DNA of 64,000 nt from an uncultured Eubacteriales bacterium (GCA_948543815.1 CAOVHW010000002.1:100700-164699); one strand, 5' to 3'. Shown: positions 43,301 to 52,731, counted from the stretch's first letter. Notes: generated by a model not told the origin, from the sequence alone. Program-made: numbers and translations.

Positions 43301-46012
43301 TTAAATTACTGGAGTAGCTAAAATTTTTTCAGGTTCTTTTTCATCTTTGTTTTGTGATTTAACAATGCTTTCATTTTCTTGAGTTAATAAATTATTTTTA
43401 TTTAAATCTGAAACATTTTTATTAAGTTCAAGATTTTTCATTGCAAAGAATCCAATAGTTGATGCAATAAAAGAAAATACAGCAAGCGAAAATAAAATTC
43501 CAGTAAGAATAAATCCGGCAGTTTTTGCTGCAAAAATTGTAAATCCGATTGCCGCCGAAACTGGTGGGCAAAAAATAATTGCTGCTACTAACAAAGCAGA
43601 ACCTATAATCAAACTTAAACCAAATAAAGCTTTCAACCATAAACTTTTATTTTGTAAATTTTTATTTTCTGGAACATCCAAATTTGCTTCAACTTGAGCT
43701 TCAATTTTTTTAACAACATTTTGTTTTTCCTGCAATTCCTTAATTTGATTTTGTAGATTTTCGTTTAAATTATCTGTTTTATTTTTGGAGCTTTTTAAAT
43801 TTTTAATTTCAGTTTGTAAATTTGTTGTCAATGTTTTTGATTCATTTAAACTTTTTTCAAGTTGCGTTTTTTGAGAATTTAAATTTTGTATTTCAGTTTG
43901 ATTTTGAGTAATTTGATTTTCTTTCTCTTGACTTAAATTTTTTTGTTCTTGGATTTTTTTATTTAATTTTTCAATTTGTTGTTTTAATTTTTCATTTGAT
44001 TCATCAACTTCGTTCTTAGAAATTTTTAAATCTTGCAATTCTTTTTCTAAATTTTCTTTTTCACTTTTCAAATTTTGTATTTCAGTTTCATTTTCAATAA
44101 TTTGCTTTTCTTTCTCTTGACTTAAATTTTCTTGTTCTTGGATTTTTTTATTTAATTCTTCAATTTGTTGTTTTAATTTTTCATTTGATTTATCAACTTC
44201 GTTCTTAGAAGCTGTTAAATTTTGCAATTCTTTTTCTAAATTTTCTTTAACTTGATTTAATTCATTAATTGTTTCATTAGCTTTAGAAGCTTTCTCATTT
44301 TGGTCTTTTTTTAATTCATCTAATTTAGTTTTAAGCTGTTCATTTTCTGATTTTAATTTTTGTATTTCTTCTTGCGCTAAATCATTTTTTGAAATCAATT
44401 CATTTTCTTTTTCTTTAAGCTTTTTATTTGATTCATCTATTTGGTTTTTTAAATTATTAACTTCATTTTTAAATTTTTCATTTTCATTTTTTAATGTTTG
44501 TATTTCAGTTTGATTTTGATTAATTTGAACTTCTTTCGCTTGAAGTTCTTGTTTTGATTTTTCAAATTGATTTTTTGTTGTTTCATTTTCTTTTTCCAAA
44601 TTTTCAATTTGTTCTTTTAAATTTGTTTCTAATGCTTCTAACTTCTCTAATTCAAACTCAAACTGTTCATTTTCATCTATAAGTTTTTTTTCTTCTTCAT
44701 TAAGTTCTTTATTTGCAGATTTAAGTTGTTCATTTTCACTTTTTAAAGTTTTTATTTCAGTTTCACTTTGATTAATTTTGTTTTCTTTTTCTTTAATTAA
44801 ATTTTCATATCCTTGAACTTTTTGTTCCGATTTTTCAAATTGATTTTTTGTTGTTTCATTTTCCTTTTTCAAATTTTCAATTTGTTCTTTTAAATTCAAC
44901 TCTGATTCTTTAGTATTTTTTAAATTGACTTTTAATTGTTCATTTTCACTCTCAAATTGTTTATTTTTTTCAATGAGTTTTTCTTTTTCTTCATTAAATT
45001 TTTTATTTGCAAATTTAAGCCGTTCATTATCATCTTTCAAATTTTGTATTTCAGCTTGATTTGAATTAAGTTCGTCCGTATTTTTTTCGATTAAATTTTC
45101 TTGTGTTTGAACTTTTTTATTTAACTCATCACATTCATTTTTTATATTTTTAATTTCATTTTGCAAACTTATTAATGATTCATTTGTATTATTTAACTCA
45201 TTTTTAAGTGTACCATTATCTTGTGATAATTTTTCATTTAATTCTTTAACTTGATTTAAATCATTTTCAAGTTTTGATTTTTCATTGCTTAATTCATCTA
45301 TTTTTTCTTGTTTAGATGGTTTTTCTGGAGGAAAACTTGAAATTTCGCTATTTTTAAAAGAAAAACTATATTTTTTTATTGGTGAAGTTTTAATTGTTGT
45401 TTTTTGTGCGGATTTAGAAGGTTTTTGTGGAGAATTTAATAGTTTGCGTTTTTCTTCTTCGATGCGTTTTTCTTCTTTGAAATGAAATTTACAAATACAG
45501 TAAACCTCAAACGCATTATCTATTATTGCAATTTTAGCCTTATTTGCTTTATTCTGTTCACTAATGCGTTCATGGTCCGTCACCCTAATCTTTCTGTCTT
45601 TTTTAGGCATATACAAATTTATAGTTTTATTAAAATTTTCTTTAGGAAAAATGGCTACAAGATTTCTAACTGCATTTGAAAAAGGCTGTTCATCATTCTG
45701 TTTACAGCCATCATTTTGATCATTTGGCAAATTACCTGGCGAACATTTTTGTATAGCACCATCAATATCACTATAACCAACATTATCGTATTCGTGAATC
45801 ATTGTAAGTAAATTAATATATGCAAACCAAACATCTTTTCTAAATGATTTTTTTTTTCGTATAACTTTAGATTTATCTTTCGATGTAACGTTATATTCAA
45901 CTATAAAACAATCAGATTTTGATTTACCTGTAGAATCTTGTAATTGTGGATTTTTATTTTCATCAAACCCTTCTTTGAGAATATTTGTTTTCATATTTTT
46001 CATATTTTGCAT
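43301..46012 (-). CDS. Large coiled-coil protein with C-terminal bilobed membrane anchor
   Basis: A 903-residue protein I do not recognise. Residues 1-210 are a soluble head without signal peptide (ends near EEEKRKLLNSPQKPSK). Residues 245-815 are almost uninterrupted heptads rich in Glu, Lys, Asn and Leu, expected to form a rod about 80 nm long if a single coil. Parts are tandem copies (63- and 91-residue periods). Residues 820-885 hold two hydrophobic stretches (FGLSLIIGSALLVAAIIF and GFILTGILFSLAVFSFIA) forming a hairpin, then about 40 charged residues. ATG 46012 follows AAAGGGA. Rod and head would be cytoplasmic. Monocistronic with an extended -10 promoter. Function unknown; a structural tether is a reasonable guess only. 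Confidence 0.82.
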   Translation of the reverse strand: MQNMKNMKTNILKEGFDENKNPQLQDSTGKSKSDCFIVEYNVTSKDKSKVIRKKKSFRKDVWFAYINLLTMIHEYDNVGYSDIDGAIQKCSPGNLPNDQNDGCKQNDEQPFSNAVRNLVAIFPKENFNKTINLYMPKKDRKIRVTDHERISEQNKANKAKIAIIDNAFEVYCICKFHFKEEKRIEEEKRKLLNSPQKPSKSAQKTTIKTSPIKKYSFSFKNSEISSFPPEKPSKQEKIDELSNEKSKLENDLNQVKELNEKLSQDNGTLKNELNNTNESLISLQNEIKNIKNECDELNKKVQTQENLIEKNTDELNSNQAEIQNLKDDNERLKFANKKFNEEKEKLIEKNKQFESENEQLKVNLKNTKESELNLKEQIENLKKENETTKNQFEKSEQKVQGYENLIKEKENKINQSETEIKTLKSENEQLKSANKELNEEEKKLIDENEQFEFELEKLEALETNLKEQIENLEKENETTKNQFEKSKQELQAKEVQINQNQTEIQTLKNENEKFKNEVNNLKNQIDESNKKLKEKENELISKNDLAQEEIQKLKSENEQLKTKLDELKKDQNEKASKANETINELNQVKENLEKELQNLTASKNEVDKSNEKLKQQIEELNKKIQEQENLSQEKEKQIIENETEIQNLKSEKENLEKELQDLKISKNEVDESNEKLKQQIEKLNKKIQEQKNLSQEKENQITQNQTEIQNLNSQKTQLEKSLNESKTLTTNLQTEIKNLKSSKNKTDNLNENLQNQIKELQEKQNVVKKIEAQVEANLDVPENKNLQNKSLWLKALFGLSLIIGSALLVAAIIFCPPVSAAIGFTIFAAKTAGFILTGILFSLAVFSFIASTIGFFAMKNLELNKNVSDLNKNNLLTQENESIVKSQNKDEKEPEKILATPVI
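43971..44290. repeat. 189-bp tandem repeat inside the coiled-coil gene
   Basis: The segment beginning TCAATTTGTTGTTTTAATTT at 43971 recurs at 44160, in frame (63 codons), with over 100 bases nearly identical. A second pair with 273-bp period starts at 44561 and 44834. This indicates growth of the rod by in-frame duplication. Confidence 0.85.
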
Positions 46013-46057
46013 ATTTTTTTCATTCCCTTTGTGAATTTTTTTTTGTAAAACGTTAGC

Positions 46058-46066
46058 ATTATAACA
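46058..46066 (-). promoter_or_regulatory. Extended -10 promoter of the coiled-coil gene
   Basis: Minus strand TGTTATAAT, about 45 bases before ATG 46012; a TTGATT lies 15 bases upstream of the hexamer. Confidence 0.55.
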
Positions 46067-46129
46067 TAATTTTACAAAAATCAACTGAAAAAAATTTTAA
46101 AGTTATTTTTGTTATTTTCTTGTAAAAAA

Positions 46130-46174
46130 AGACAATAAAAAAATCATAATCTCATCAAAAGAAATTATGATTTT
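46130..46174 (-). terminator. Terminator of rpsO-pnp
   Basis: Minus strand AAAATCATAATTTC, loop, GATTATGATTTTTTT. The pnp stop codon TAA lies within the rising arm of the stem. Confidence 0.9.
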
Positions 46175-48276
46175 ATATCTGGTTTAGGTAACAAATCTTT
46201 TCTTGAAAGATTTATTCGCCCCTGCTCATCAATATCTAAAACCTTAGCCAAAATTACATCACCGATTTTTACAACATCCTCAACTTTTTTAATTCGTTCG
46301 TGCGATAATTTTGAAATATGAATGAGACCTTCCTTATCAGGTGCGAATTCAACGAACGCACCGAAATTTGTTATTTTAGTAACTTTAGCAGAAAAAATTT
46401 GTCCGGGCAATGGATCTTTAATGATTGCATTGATTATGTCTGAAGCTTTTTGAACTTTATTGATATCAGACGATGCGATAAAAATTCTACCATCATCTTC
46501 GGTATCAATTTTATCAACGCCAGATTCATCAATAATTCGACGAATAGTTTTACCACGTGGTCCGATAACGTCTGCCATTTTTTCAATATCAATTTTTAAT
46601 TTAGCAATTTTCGGAGCATATTCAGAAATATTTTCGCGCGGTTTGTCAATACATTTTTGCATAACTTCATCCAAAATATAATTTCTGGCAACGTGAGTTT
46701 TTTCAAGTGCACCTTTAATAATTTGTGGAGTAAGTCCATTAATTTTTATGTCCATTTGAATTGCTGTTATTCCATCTTTTGTACCGGCAACTTTAAAATC
46801 CATATCGCCAAAAAAATCTTCAAGTCCTTGTATATCTGTAAGCAAAATAAAATCATCTTCACTTTGAGCAGTTACAAGTCCAACAGAAATTCCAGCAACA
46901 GGCTTTTTAATAGGAACACCTGCCGCCATTAATGACAAAGAACTTGCACAAACACTAGCTTGAGATGTTGAACCATTTGAACTTAAAACTTCCGAAACCA
47001 ATCGTATAGCATATGGAAATTCATCTTCAGATGGAATAACTGGCAAAAGTGCACGCTCAGCTAATGCACCGTGACCAATTTCACGACGGCCGGGTCCACG
47101 TGACGGACGAGTTTCGCCAACAGAAAAACTTGGGAAATTATAATGATGCATGTAACGTTTGTTTTCCTCTAAAATATCCAAACCATCCAAAACTTGTGCG
47201 TCAGACATTGAACCTAAAGTTGTAACAGTTAAAACTTGCGTTTGACCGCGACTAAATAATGCAGAACCATGTGTGCGAGAAAGAACATCAATTTCCGCAG
47301 AAAGTTTTCTTATTTCATCTAAAGCACGTCCATCTGGCCGTTTATGATGTACAAGAATCATTTTGCGGACAGTTTCTTTTTGAAATTTATACAAAACGTC
47401 AGCTAATAATTTATCATAATTATCCGTATCATAAGGAATATTTTCTTTTATTTGCGCGAAAATTTCCATAAGATGCTGACTTCTTTCCTGCTTTGATTTT
47501 GCAAACAAAATATCTGACATTTTTTCTTCTGTAACAAATTTTTTTACAGCTTCGTAAAAATCTTTTGGCACATCAATTGGCGAATAAATTTGTTTTCTTT
47601 TGCCACATTCTTCAACGATTTGTTCAATAAAGTTTACAATTTTTTTATTTTCTTCGTGCGCAAACATAATTGCGTTGTACATATCTTCATCAGAAACTTC
47701 CTTAGCGCCCGCTTCAATCATCATAACTTTATTTTTTGTAGAAGCAACGGTTAATGCTAAATCACTTATTTCACGCTGTGCAGCTGTTGGATTTACAATA
47801 AATTTTTTATCAATCAAACCAATATTTACACCGGAAATAATTTCTTCAAATGGAATATCAGAAATTGACAAAGCAATCGATGCTCCAATCATTGAAGCAA
47901 TTTCTGGCGAGCAATCTTGATCTACTGACAAAACAGTTGCCACGATAGCAACATCGTTTCGATAATTTTTTGGAAAAAGCGGACGAATTGGTCTGTCAAT
48001 TAAACGTGAAGTAAGAATAGCTTTTTCAGTTGGACGTCCTTCACGTTTAATAAAACCGCCGGGAATTTTTCCGACGGAATATAAACGTTCTTCATAATCG
48101 ACACTAAGTGGGAAAAAATCGATACCATCGCGAGGTTTTTCAGAAGCAGTAGCGGTAACCAAAACGTTAGTATCGCCATATCTGACGATAGCGCTGCCAT
48201 TTGCCAATTCGGCGACACGACCAATTTCAACAACTAAATCACGACCGCCAAAATTAATTTTAAAAGTTTTGTACAT
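46165..48276 (-). CDS. pnp: Polynucleotide phosphorylase
   Basis: PNPase, 703 residues, a 3'-5' phosphorolytic exoribonuclease and component of RNA turnover, acting as a trimer in the cytoplasm. Two RNase PH domains (LVEIGRVAELANGSAIVRYGD-like start, and FSRGQTQVLTVTTLGS in the second) flank a helical domain; GDMDFKVAGTKDGITAIQMD carries the catalytic Asp residues near residue 490. KH (ADVIGPRGKTIRRIIDESG) and S1 (KVTKITNFGAFVEFAPDKEGLIHIS) domains complete it. It lies nine bases after rpsO, the standard arrangement. A GGGC precedes the ATG. The terminator overlaps the stop. Confidence 0.98.
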   Translation of the reverse strand: MYKTFKINFGGRDLVVEIGRVAELANGSAIVRYGDTNVLVTATASEKPRDGIDFFPLSVDYEERLYSVGKIPGGFIKREGRPTEKAILTSRLIDRPIRPLFPKNYRNDVAIVATVLSVDQDCSPEIASMIGASIALSISDIPFEEIISGVNIGLIDKKFIVNPTAAQREISDLALTVASTKNKVMMIEAGAKEVSDEDMYNAIMFAHEENKKIVNFIEQIVEECGKRKQIYSPIDVPKDFYEAVKKFVTEEKMSDILFAKSKQERSQHLMEIFAQIKENIPYDTDNYDKLLADVLYKFQKETVRKMILVHHKRPDGRALDEIRKLSAEIDVLSRTHGSALFSRGQTQVLTVTTLGSMSDAQVLDGLDILEENKRYMHHYNFPSFSVGETRPSRGPGRREIGHGALAERALLPVIPSEDEFPYAIRLVSEVLSSNGSTSQASVCASSLSLMAAGVPIKKPVAGISVGLVTAQSEDDFILLTDIQGLEDFFGDMDFKVAGTKDGITAIQMDIKINGLTPQIIKGALEKTHVARNYILDEVMQKCIDKPRENISEYAPKIAKLKIDIEKMADVIGPRGKTIRRIIDESGVDKIDTEDDGRIFIASSDINKVQKASDIINAIIKDPLPGQIFSAKVTKITNFGAFVEFAPDKEGLIHISKLSHERIKKVEDVVKIGDVILAKVLDIDEQGRINLSRKDLLPKPDIKS

Positions 48277-48285
48277 AATTATGCC

Positions 48286-48543
48286 CTACTTTCTCAGACC
48301 TAATTTAGCAATTAGTTCACGATATTCATCAATATCTCGGTTTTTAATGTAATTTAATAAAGCTTTGCGTTTGCCAACCATTTTTAACAAACCGCGTCGT
48401 GAATGAAAATCTTTGGCATGAACTTTAAAATGTTCCGTCAAATGATTTATTCTAGCGGTAAGTAAAGCAACTTGGACAGCCGGAGAACCTGTATCATTTT
48501 CAGTTTGTCCAAAACTTGAAATAATTTCTTGCTTGTTAATCAT
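48286..48543 (-). CDS. rpsO: 30S ribosomal protein S15
   Basis: Small-subunit protein uS15, binds the 16S rRNA central domain three-way junction. 85 residues, a few shorter than usual at the N terminus; NDTGSPAVQVALLTARINHL, HAKDFHSRRGLLKMVGKRK and EYRELIAKLGLR are the family signature. ATG 48543 follows a perfect GGAGGAA; a TTG five codons upstream overlaps that site. First gene of rpsO-pnp. In many bacteria S15 represses its own translation through the mRNA leader, so the 75-base leader here may be a regulatory site. Confidence 0.97.
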   Translation of the reverse strand: MINKQEIISSFGQTENDTGSPAVQVALLTARINHLTEHFKVHAKDFHSRRGLLKMVGKRKALLNYIKNRDIDEYRELIAKLGLRK

Positions 48544-48625
48544 AAAAAATTCCTCCAAAAAAAATATTAGCCATAAGCCGTAAAAATGGACGCAACCCCA
48601 AATTCACAGTTTAGGTATCGGCAAT

Positions 48626-48654
48626 ATGATAGCACACAGTAAAAAAATTTTCAA
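48626..48654 (-). promoter_or_regulatory. Promoter of rpsO-pnp
   Basis: Minus strand TTGAAA, 17 bases, TATCAT with a TGC extended -10. The leader of about 75 bases contains CCAT...ATGG pairing and a GC-rich patch (GGGGTTGCGTCC) that could be an S15 binding structure, but I cannot show its fold. Confidence 0.6.
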
Positions 48655-48665
48655 ATTAAAATTTT

Positions 48666-49544
48666 TTATTCCAAAAATTTAATTTCGGTTTCGAGTGCTA
48701 TATCAAATTTATCCTTCACAACTTTTTGAATGTGATGGATCAAATCCAAAACATTTTGTGCTGTTGCATTTCCCGTATTAATAATAAATCCGCAATGTTT
48801 TGAAGAAACGCACGCGCCACCAATTTTATAATTAGCGAGATTAGCTTCCATAATTAATTTGCCCGCGAAATTATTTTTGGGACGTTTGAAAATACTACCG
48901 GCATTAGGAAAATTTAATGGCTGAGAATTTCGACGCTTCAATGAAAATTCATTCATTTTTTTTTGTATTTCATCATGATTTCCATTTTGCAATTTTATTT
49001 TTGCCGAAAGCACAACATAATTTTCGTCAATCAAACTTTTACGATATGAAAAATTCAAATCGGTATAAGTTTTTATTTGGCCATTATGTAAAATTTGTGC
49101 GGACACAAAAACATCTTTTATTTCGCCACCATAAGCTCCAGCATTCATACAAATTGCGCCACCCAAAGTTCCTGGAATACCAAATGCAAATTCAACTCCC
49201 GACAAATTATTTTTAAGTGCAAACTTTGCGAGATGGCTCAAAAAAATTCCACTTCCGGCTTCAATTTCATTTCCATTTAAATTTATCTGCGAAATATTTT
49301 TACCGATTTTAATTATCACGCCACGAAAACCATTGTCGGAAACAAGTAAATTTGTGCCGTTGCCAATGACAAAATATCGGATAGAATTTTTTTTGCAAAA
49401 ATCAATTACAGATACAATGTCGGAAATTTTTTGCGGTAAAAATAAAATATCAGCAGGCCCACCGATTTTAAATGAGGTATGATTTTTCATCGGCTCATTA
49501 ATTAATATTTGTTGTGGAAAATTTTCTTCAAAAAATTTTTGCAT
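48666..49544 (-). CDS. murB: UDP-N-acetylenolpyruvoylglucosamine reductase
   Basis: MurB, flavoenzyme reducing UDP-GlcNAc-enolpyruvate to UDP-MurNAc in peptidoglycan synthesis. 292 residues, type II form as in Gram-positives. FAD-binding parts: HTSFKIGGPADILFLP, GNGTNLLVSDNGFRGV and GAICMNAGAYGGEIKD; catalytic residues in NFSYRKSLI (Arg), PNAGSIFKRP (Ser) and LETEIKFLE (Glu). ATG 49544 follows AGGAGTTGA; an upstream start at 49586 overlaps that site. A TATAAT at 49567-49572 is a likely -10. The rpsO promoter lies just downstream, so it is its own unit. Confidence 0.96.
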   Translation of the reverse strand: MQKFFEENFPQQILINEPMKNHTSFKIGGPADILFLPQKISDIVSVIDFCKKNSIRYFVIGNGTNLLVSDNGFRGVIIKIGKNISQINLNGNEIEAGSGIFLSHLAKFALKNNLSGVEFAFGIPGTLGGAICMNAGAYGGEIKDVFVSAQILHNGQIKTYTDLNFSYRKSLIDENYVVLSAKIKLQNGNHDEIQKKMNEFSLKRRNSQPLNFPNAGSIFKRPKNNFAGKLIMEANLANYKIGGACVSSKHCGFIINTGNATAQNVLDLIHHIQKVVKDKFDIALETEIKFLE

Positions 49545-49587
49545 TTTGTCAACTCCTTTTTTGTCCATTATAACTTTATATTGCAAA

Positions 49588-49618
49588 AAAAATATCCGGA
49601 ACTTGTCCGGATTTTTTT
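49588..49618. terminator. Bidirectional-form terminator upstream of murB
   Basis: ATCCGGA, loop ACTTG, TCCGGAT, flanked by A run and T run. It ends the small gene at 49617 on the minus strand before murB. Confidence 0.85.
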
Positions 49619-49892
49619 ATCTTTCTTGTGTATGAGATGGAGAACTTTTTGGTGGTTCACCATATGTATGTTTTTTATTAATTCTATCGAAAACAGAGTT
49701 TTTATTTTTCTGTTCATGCTCAGCAATTATTCCACTAAGTAAAATTTCTATCATTCCTTTTCGTTCCTCTTGCGAATCTATATTCTTTAAAATTTCCTTA
49801 ACTGTATTTCTCGCTTCAATTCGATTATTTCCCGTAAAATTTCGATCTATCGCAGCAAATAAATTTTGTTCAGGATTTTCTTCCGTACTCAT
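49617..49892 (-). CDS. Small hydrophilic protein of unknown function
   Basis: A 91-residue acidic then basic soluble protein without recognised domain. Residues 1-60 look helical (NNRIEARNTVKEILKNIDSQ, then EERKGMIEILLSGIIAEHEQ); the C terminus is rich in Pro, Ser and basic residues and probably disordered. AAGGAGCTGAT precedes it; the ATG at 49892 is chosen because the ATG at 49901 sits only three bases after AGGAG, but either could be used. It stands alone between putP and murB with a good terminator, which supports it as a real gene. Confidence 0.6.
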   Translation of the reverse strand: MSTEENPEQNLFAAIDRNFTGNNRIEARNTVKEILKNIDSQEERKGMIEILLSGIIAEHEQKNKNSVFDRINKKHTYGEPPKSSPSHTQER

Positions 49893-50010
49893 TAAAAACA
49901 TCAGCTCCTTGCATAATCTTATTTATATATTAACACAAATGTAACAAAAAGTCAAATGTTTTTTCAAAAAATTTTGCTGTATGAAAATAAAATCACAAAC
50001 AACTTACAAA

Positions 50011-51501
50011 TTATTTACTAGAAATAAAAAATGAAACTAATACAATTGAAACAAATGCGAATAAAAATGCCGGCAACAATTCATAAACATCAAATATACC
50101 GCCAAGCGGCCGCACAAAAAATTTCCAAATAAAAACTGTCAAACTTCCTATCAATAAACCGGCAATAATTCCATATTGATTGCTGCGTTTCCAAAATAGT
50201 GCACAAAACATTACGGGACCAAACGCTGCGCCAAATCCTGCCCATGCAAAAGATACAATTTGAAATACATTGCTCTCTGGATTTGCCGCTAAAAAAATAG
50301 CAATCACCGCGATAACGACAATGGTTAAGCGTGCAGCAAAAACATTTTGCTTTTGAGTCAATTTAAAGCCAAAAACATTTTGCAAAATATTTTCTGAAAA
50401 CGCTGACGCCGCAGTTAATAATTGTGAATCTGCAGTCGACATCGTCGCCGCCAAAATCCCGGCTAAAATACATCCGGCAATTATCGAAGAAATAATTCCA
50501 TAGCGCGACAACAAATTTGCAAGTTGCACAACAATTGTTTCGGACGCACTATCTTTTAAAAACGGTAAATATTCAGCATCAGATAAAGCGCGTCCAACAA
50601 TTCCGATAATCAATGCACCGCTCATCGAAATCATGGCCCAAAAAGTTGCAATACATCGCGACAATTTCAATTCATTTTCGTTGCGAATTGCCATGAAACG
50701 AACAAGGATGTGTGGCATTCCAAAATATCCGAGACTCCACGCCATTGTGGAAATTATTCGAATAAATCCGTAAGATTCTGAGCGAGCAGTTAAAAAATTG
50801 TAAGTGTCAAAGAAACTTAAAAAGCCCGGCAAATTTTTAGCATAATTGATAACGGAATTTAATCCGCCCGCACGAACAATTCCGAACGTAACAATAATTG
50901 CGAGCGCAATCGTCATTATTATTGATTGGACAAGATCGATTGTTGCTACGGCGCTGAATCCGCCAACGGATGTATAAATTATGATGACGAACGCAGCGAT
51001 TATCACTGAAATCATGTAATTCCAACCAAATAAACTGTTAAATAATTTTCCGACAGCTGCCAAACCTGACGCAACATATGGAACAAAAAATATCAAAATA
51101 ATTAGCGCGGAAATACACATAATAATCGGTCGTTTTTCATTGTAACGTTTAGAGAAAAAATCGGGAATCGTTATCGCATTTAATTGTGCACTGTATCGAC
51201 GCAATGGTTTTGCTATCAACAAAAAATTTAAGTATGTTCCAATCGCCAAACCTATTGCTGTCCAACCGGCATCAGCTAATCCAGTTAAATATGCCAAACC
51301 GGGAATACCCATAAGTAAATAACTGCTCATATCACTAGCTTCAGCACTCATAGCTGTTACAAGTGGACCGATATTACGGCCACCAAGATAGAAACCTTCG
51401 GCATTTTTTTTCGTACGTCGTCCAATTATTACGCCAATAAATATTAACAAAAATAGATAAAAAATAATTGTAGCCATGATGCAAAATTGATTTGCTGTCA
51501 T
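50011..51501 (-). CDS. putP: Sodium/proline symporter
   Basis: A 496-residue sodium:solute symporter (SSS family) of the PutP type, importing proline with Na+. Thirteen helices; family marks are EGFYLGGRNIGPLVTAMSAEASDMSSYLLMG-type N terminus (about residues 36-66), TIPDFFSKRYNEKRP, GGFSAVATIDLVQSIIM, GMPHILVRFMAI and the Na+-site region GILAATMSTADSQLLTA. AGGAG precedes the ATG. Proline serves as osmolyte or nutrient. No put catabolic genes are nearby. It is divergent from the small xre gene. Substrate assignment rests on overall likeness to PutP rather than PanF or OpuE. Confidence 0.92.
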   Translation of the reverse strand: MTANQFCIMATIIFYLFLLIFIGVIIGRRTKKNAEGFYLGGRNIGPLVTAMSAEASDMSSYLLMGIPGLAYLTGLADAGWTAIGLAIGTYLNFLLIAKPLRRYSAQLNAITIPDFFSKRYNEKRPIIMCISALIILIFFVPYVASGLAAVGKLFNSLFGWNYMISVIIAAFVIIIYTSVGGFSAVATIDLVQSIIMTIALAIIVTFGIVRAGGLNSVINYAKNLPGFLSFFDTYNFLTARSESYGFIRIISTMAWSLGYFGMPHILVRFMAIRNENELKLSRCIATFWAMISMSGALIIGIVGRALSDAEYLPFLKDSASETIVVQLANLLSRYGIISSIIAGCILAGILAATMSTADSQLLTAASAFSENILQNVFGFKLTQKQNVFAARLTIVVIAVIAIFLAANPESNVFQIVSFAWAGFGAAFGPVMFCALFWKRSNQYGIIAGLLIGSLTVFIWKFFVRPLGGIFDVYELLPAFLFAFVSIVLVSFFISSK

Positions 51502-51601
51502 AATTTTCTCCTCGATCCATTAAATATTTATTTATAGAAAAAAATTAGAGTTTGAATAAATCAATAATAATTGACAAAAAAAAGATTTTATAAAATTATA
51601 C

Positions 51602-51630
51602 TTGACAAATAAAAATTTTAATATTAAAAT
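51602..51630 (+). promoter_or_regulatory. Promoter of xre gene
   Basis: TTGACA, 17 bases, TAAAAT, about 50 bases before the ATG. A second TTGACA lies about 30 bases upstream without a matching -10. Confidence 0.7.
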
Positions 51631-51680
51631 ATAAACATAAGATTTATTTTTCAAAAAAATTATAAAAGGAGATTTAAAAA

Positions 51681-51878
51681 ATGAAAAATAAACTTTCTGA
51701 ATTACGTAAAAAAAGTCGGATTACGCAAAAAACTCTCTCTGAGGCTTTAAGCGTCTCCAGACAAACTATCAGCGCAATTGAAAACGGACATTATTCACCA
51801 ACTTTAGGTCTGGCTTTCAGAATGTCAAAATATTTTAAATTGCCGATAGAAAAAATCTTTACATACGAGACAAATTAA
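51681..51878 (+). CDS. Small Xre-family transcriptional regulator
   Basis: A 65-residue protein consisting of a single helix-turn-helix_3 domain: KLSELRKKSRITQKTLSEAL and SVSRQTISAIENGHYSPTLG, then LAFRMSKYFKLPIEKIF. This is the YgzD/HipB-like group of minimal Cro/CI repressors common in Bacillota, often autoregulatory or controlling a membrane protein beside it. It is divergent from putP with a 179-base gap, which could be its target, but no operator could be identified. AAAGGAG precedes the ATG and a terminator follows. Confidence 0.92.
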   Translation: MKNKLSELRKKSRITQKTLSEALSVSRQTISAIENGHYSPTLGLAFRMSKYFKLPIEKIFTYETN

Positions 51879-51893
51879 TTAAACAAATAATTT

Positions 51894-51921
51894 AAAAGTA
51901 AGTTCATTTGAACTTACTTTT
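51894..51921. terminator. Bidirectional terminator between xre and nadK
   Basis: AAAGTAAGTTCA, short loop, TGAACTTACTTTTTTT. It closes xre and the asp23-nadK operon. Confidence 0.92.
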
Positions 51922-51922
51922 T

Positions 51923-52729
51923 TTATTTCATAAATTTCTCACGTAATACATCAAAAAAATTTAGCGATTCCATTTTAATAATCTTGGCAAAAAAATTTGA
52001 ACGTTTAATAATAATATCTTTCTCTGCTGGTAAATTTTTTTGACCATCAAAAATTATTTTCACATTGTCAAGTTTACTTTTTATCGAAATTTTCATCTCA
52101 TCATCATTAGAAATTATTATCGGTCGTGAATATAAAGTATGTGGACAAATTGGTGTGAGAACAAAAACAGGTAAAGTTGGTTTGATAATTGGACCACCTG
52201 CCGATAAATTATAAGCTGTTGAACCCGTCGGCGTTGAAATAATCAATCCATCAGCTTTATAATTCCCAACAAAATCATTGTTGACAAATAAATCAAAACA
52301 AATCAAGCGTGCCTCAAATGATTTTCCAATACAAATATCGTTTAACGCAACATTATTTTTCAACTGAAGCATGGAACGTTTTTCAATCGTGTAATATTTG
52401 TTTAACAAATTATCTATTGCCAAGAAAACATTTTTTTTTTCAGCGCCAGTAAGAAATCCGAGATGTCCAAAATTTATGCCAAGAATCGGTTTATCAAATT
52501 CCGCATATTTGCGCGCGGCATAAAGTAAAGTTCCATCACCGCCAAATGTTAAAATATAATCTGCATTTGTTATTTTTTTTTCATTAAGTAAAAAATTTTT
52601 ATCTTTTGCAATTTCAAAATCTGAAAAAAAAACTTGACAATTTTTTTGCCGCAAATATCTTACAATTTCGTTTGTAAATTCAAAAATATTTTCTTTGTGC
52701 GCATTTAATTCTAAAATTATGTTCGGCAT
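51923..52729 (-). CDS. nadK: NAD kinase
   Basis: NadK/PpnK, 268 residues, phosphorylates NAD to NADP. YILTFGGDGTLLYAARKYA has the GGDG catalytic motif near residue 58; NFGHLGFLTG, and the second conserved region STPTGSTAYNLSAGGPI near residue 160 are present. GGAG precedes the ATG, two bases after the dxs stop. It is the last gene of the long operon starting at asp23. In many Bacillota argR, recN and spoIVB follow nadK; here the operon ends instead. Confidence 0.96.
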   Translation of the reverse strand: MPNIILELNAHKENIFEFTNEIVRYLRQKNCQVFFSDFEIAKDKNFLLNEKKITNADYILTFGGDGTLLYAARKYAEFDKPILGINFGHLGFLTGAEKKNVFLAIDNLLNKYYTIEKRSMLQLKNNVALNDICIGKSFEARLICFDLFVNNDFVGNYKADGLIISTPTGSTAYNLSAGGPIIKPTLPVFVLTPICPHTLYSRPIIISNDDEMKISIKSKLDNVKIIFDGQKNLPAEKDIIIKRSNFFAKIIKMESLNFFDVLREKFMK

Positions 52730-52731
52730 TT

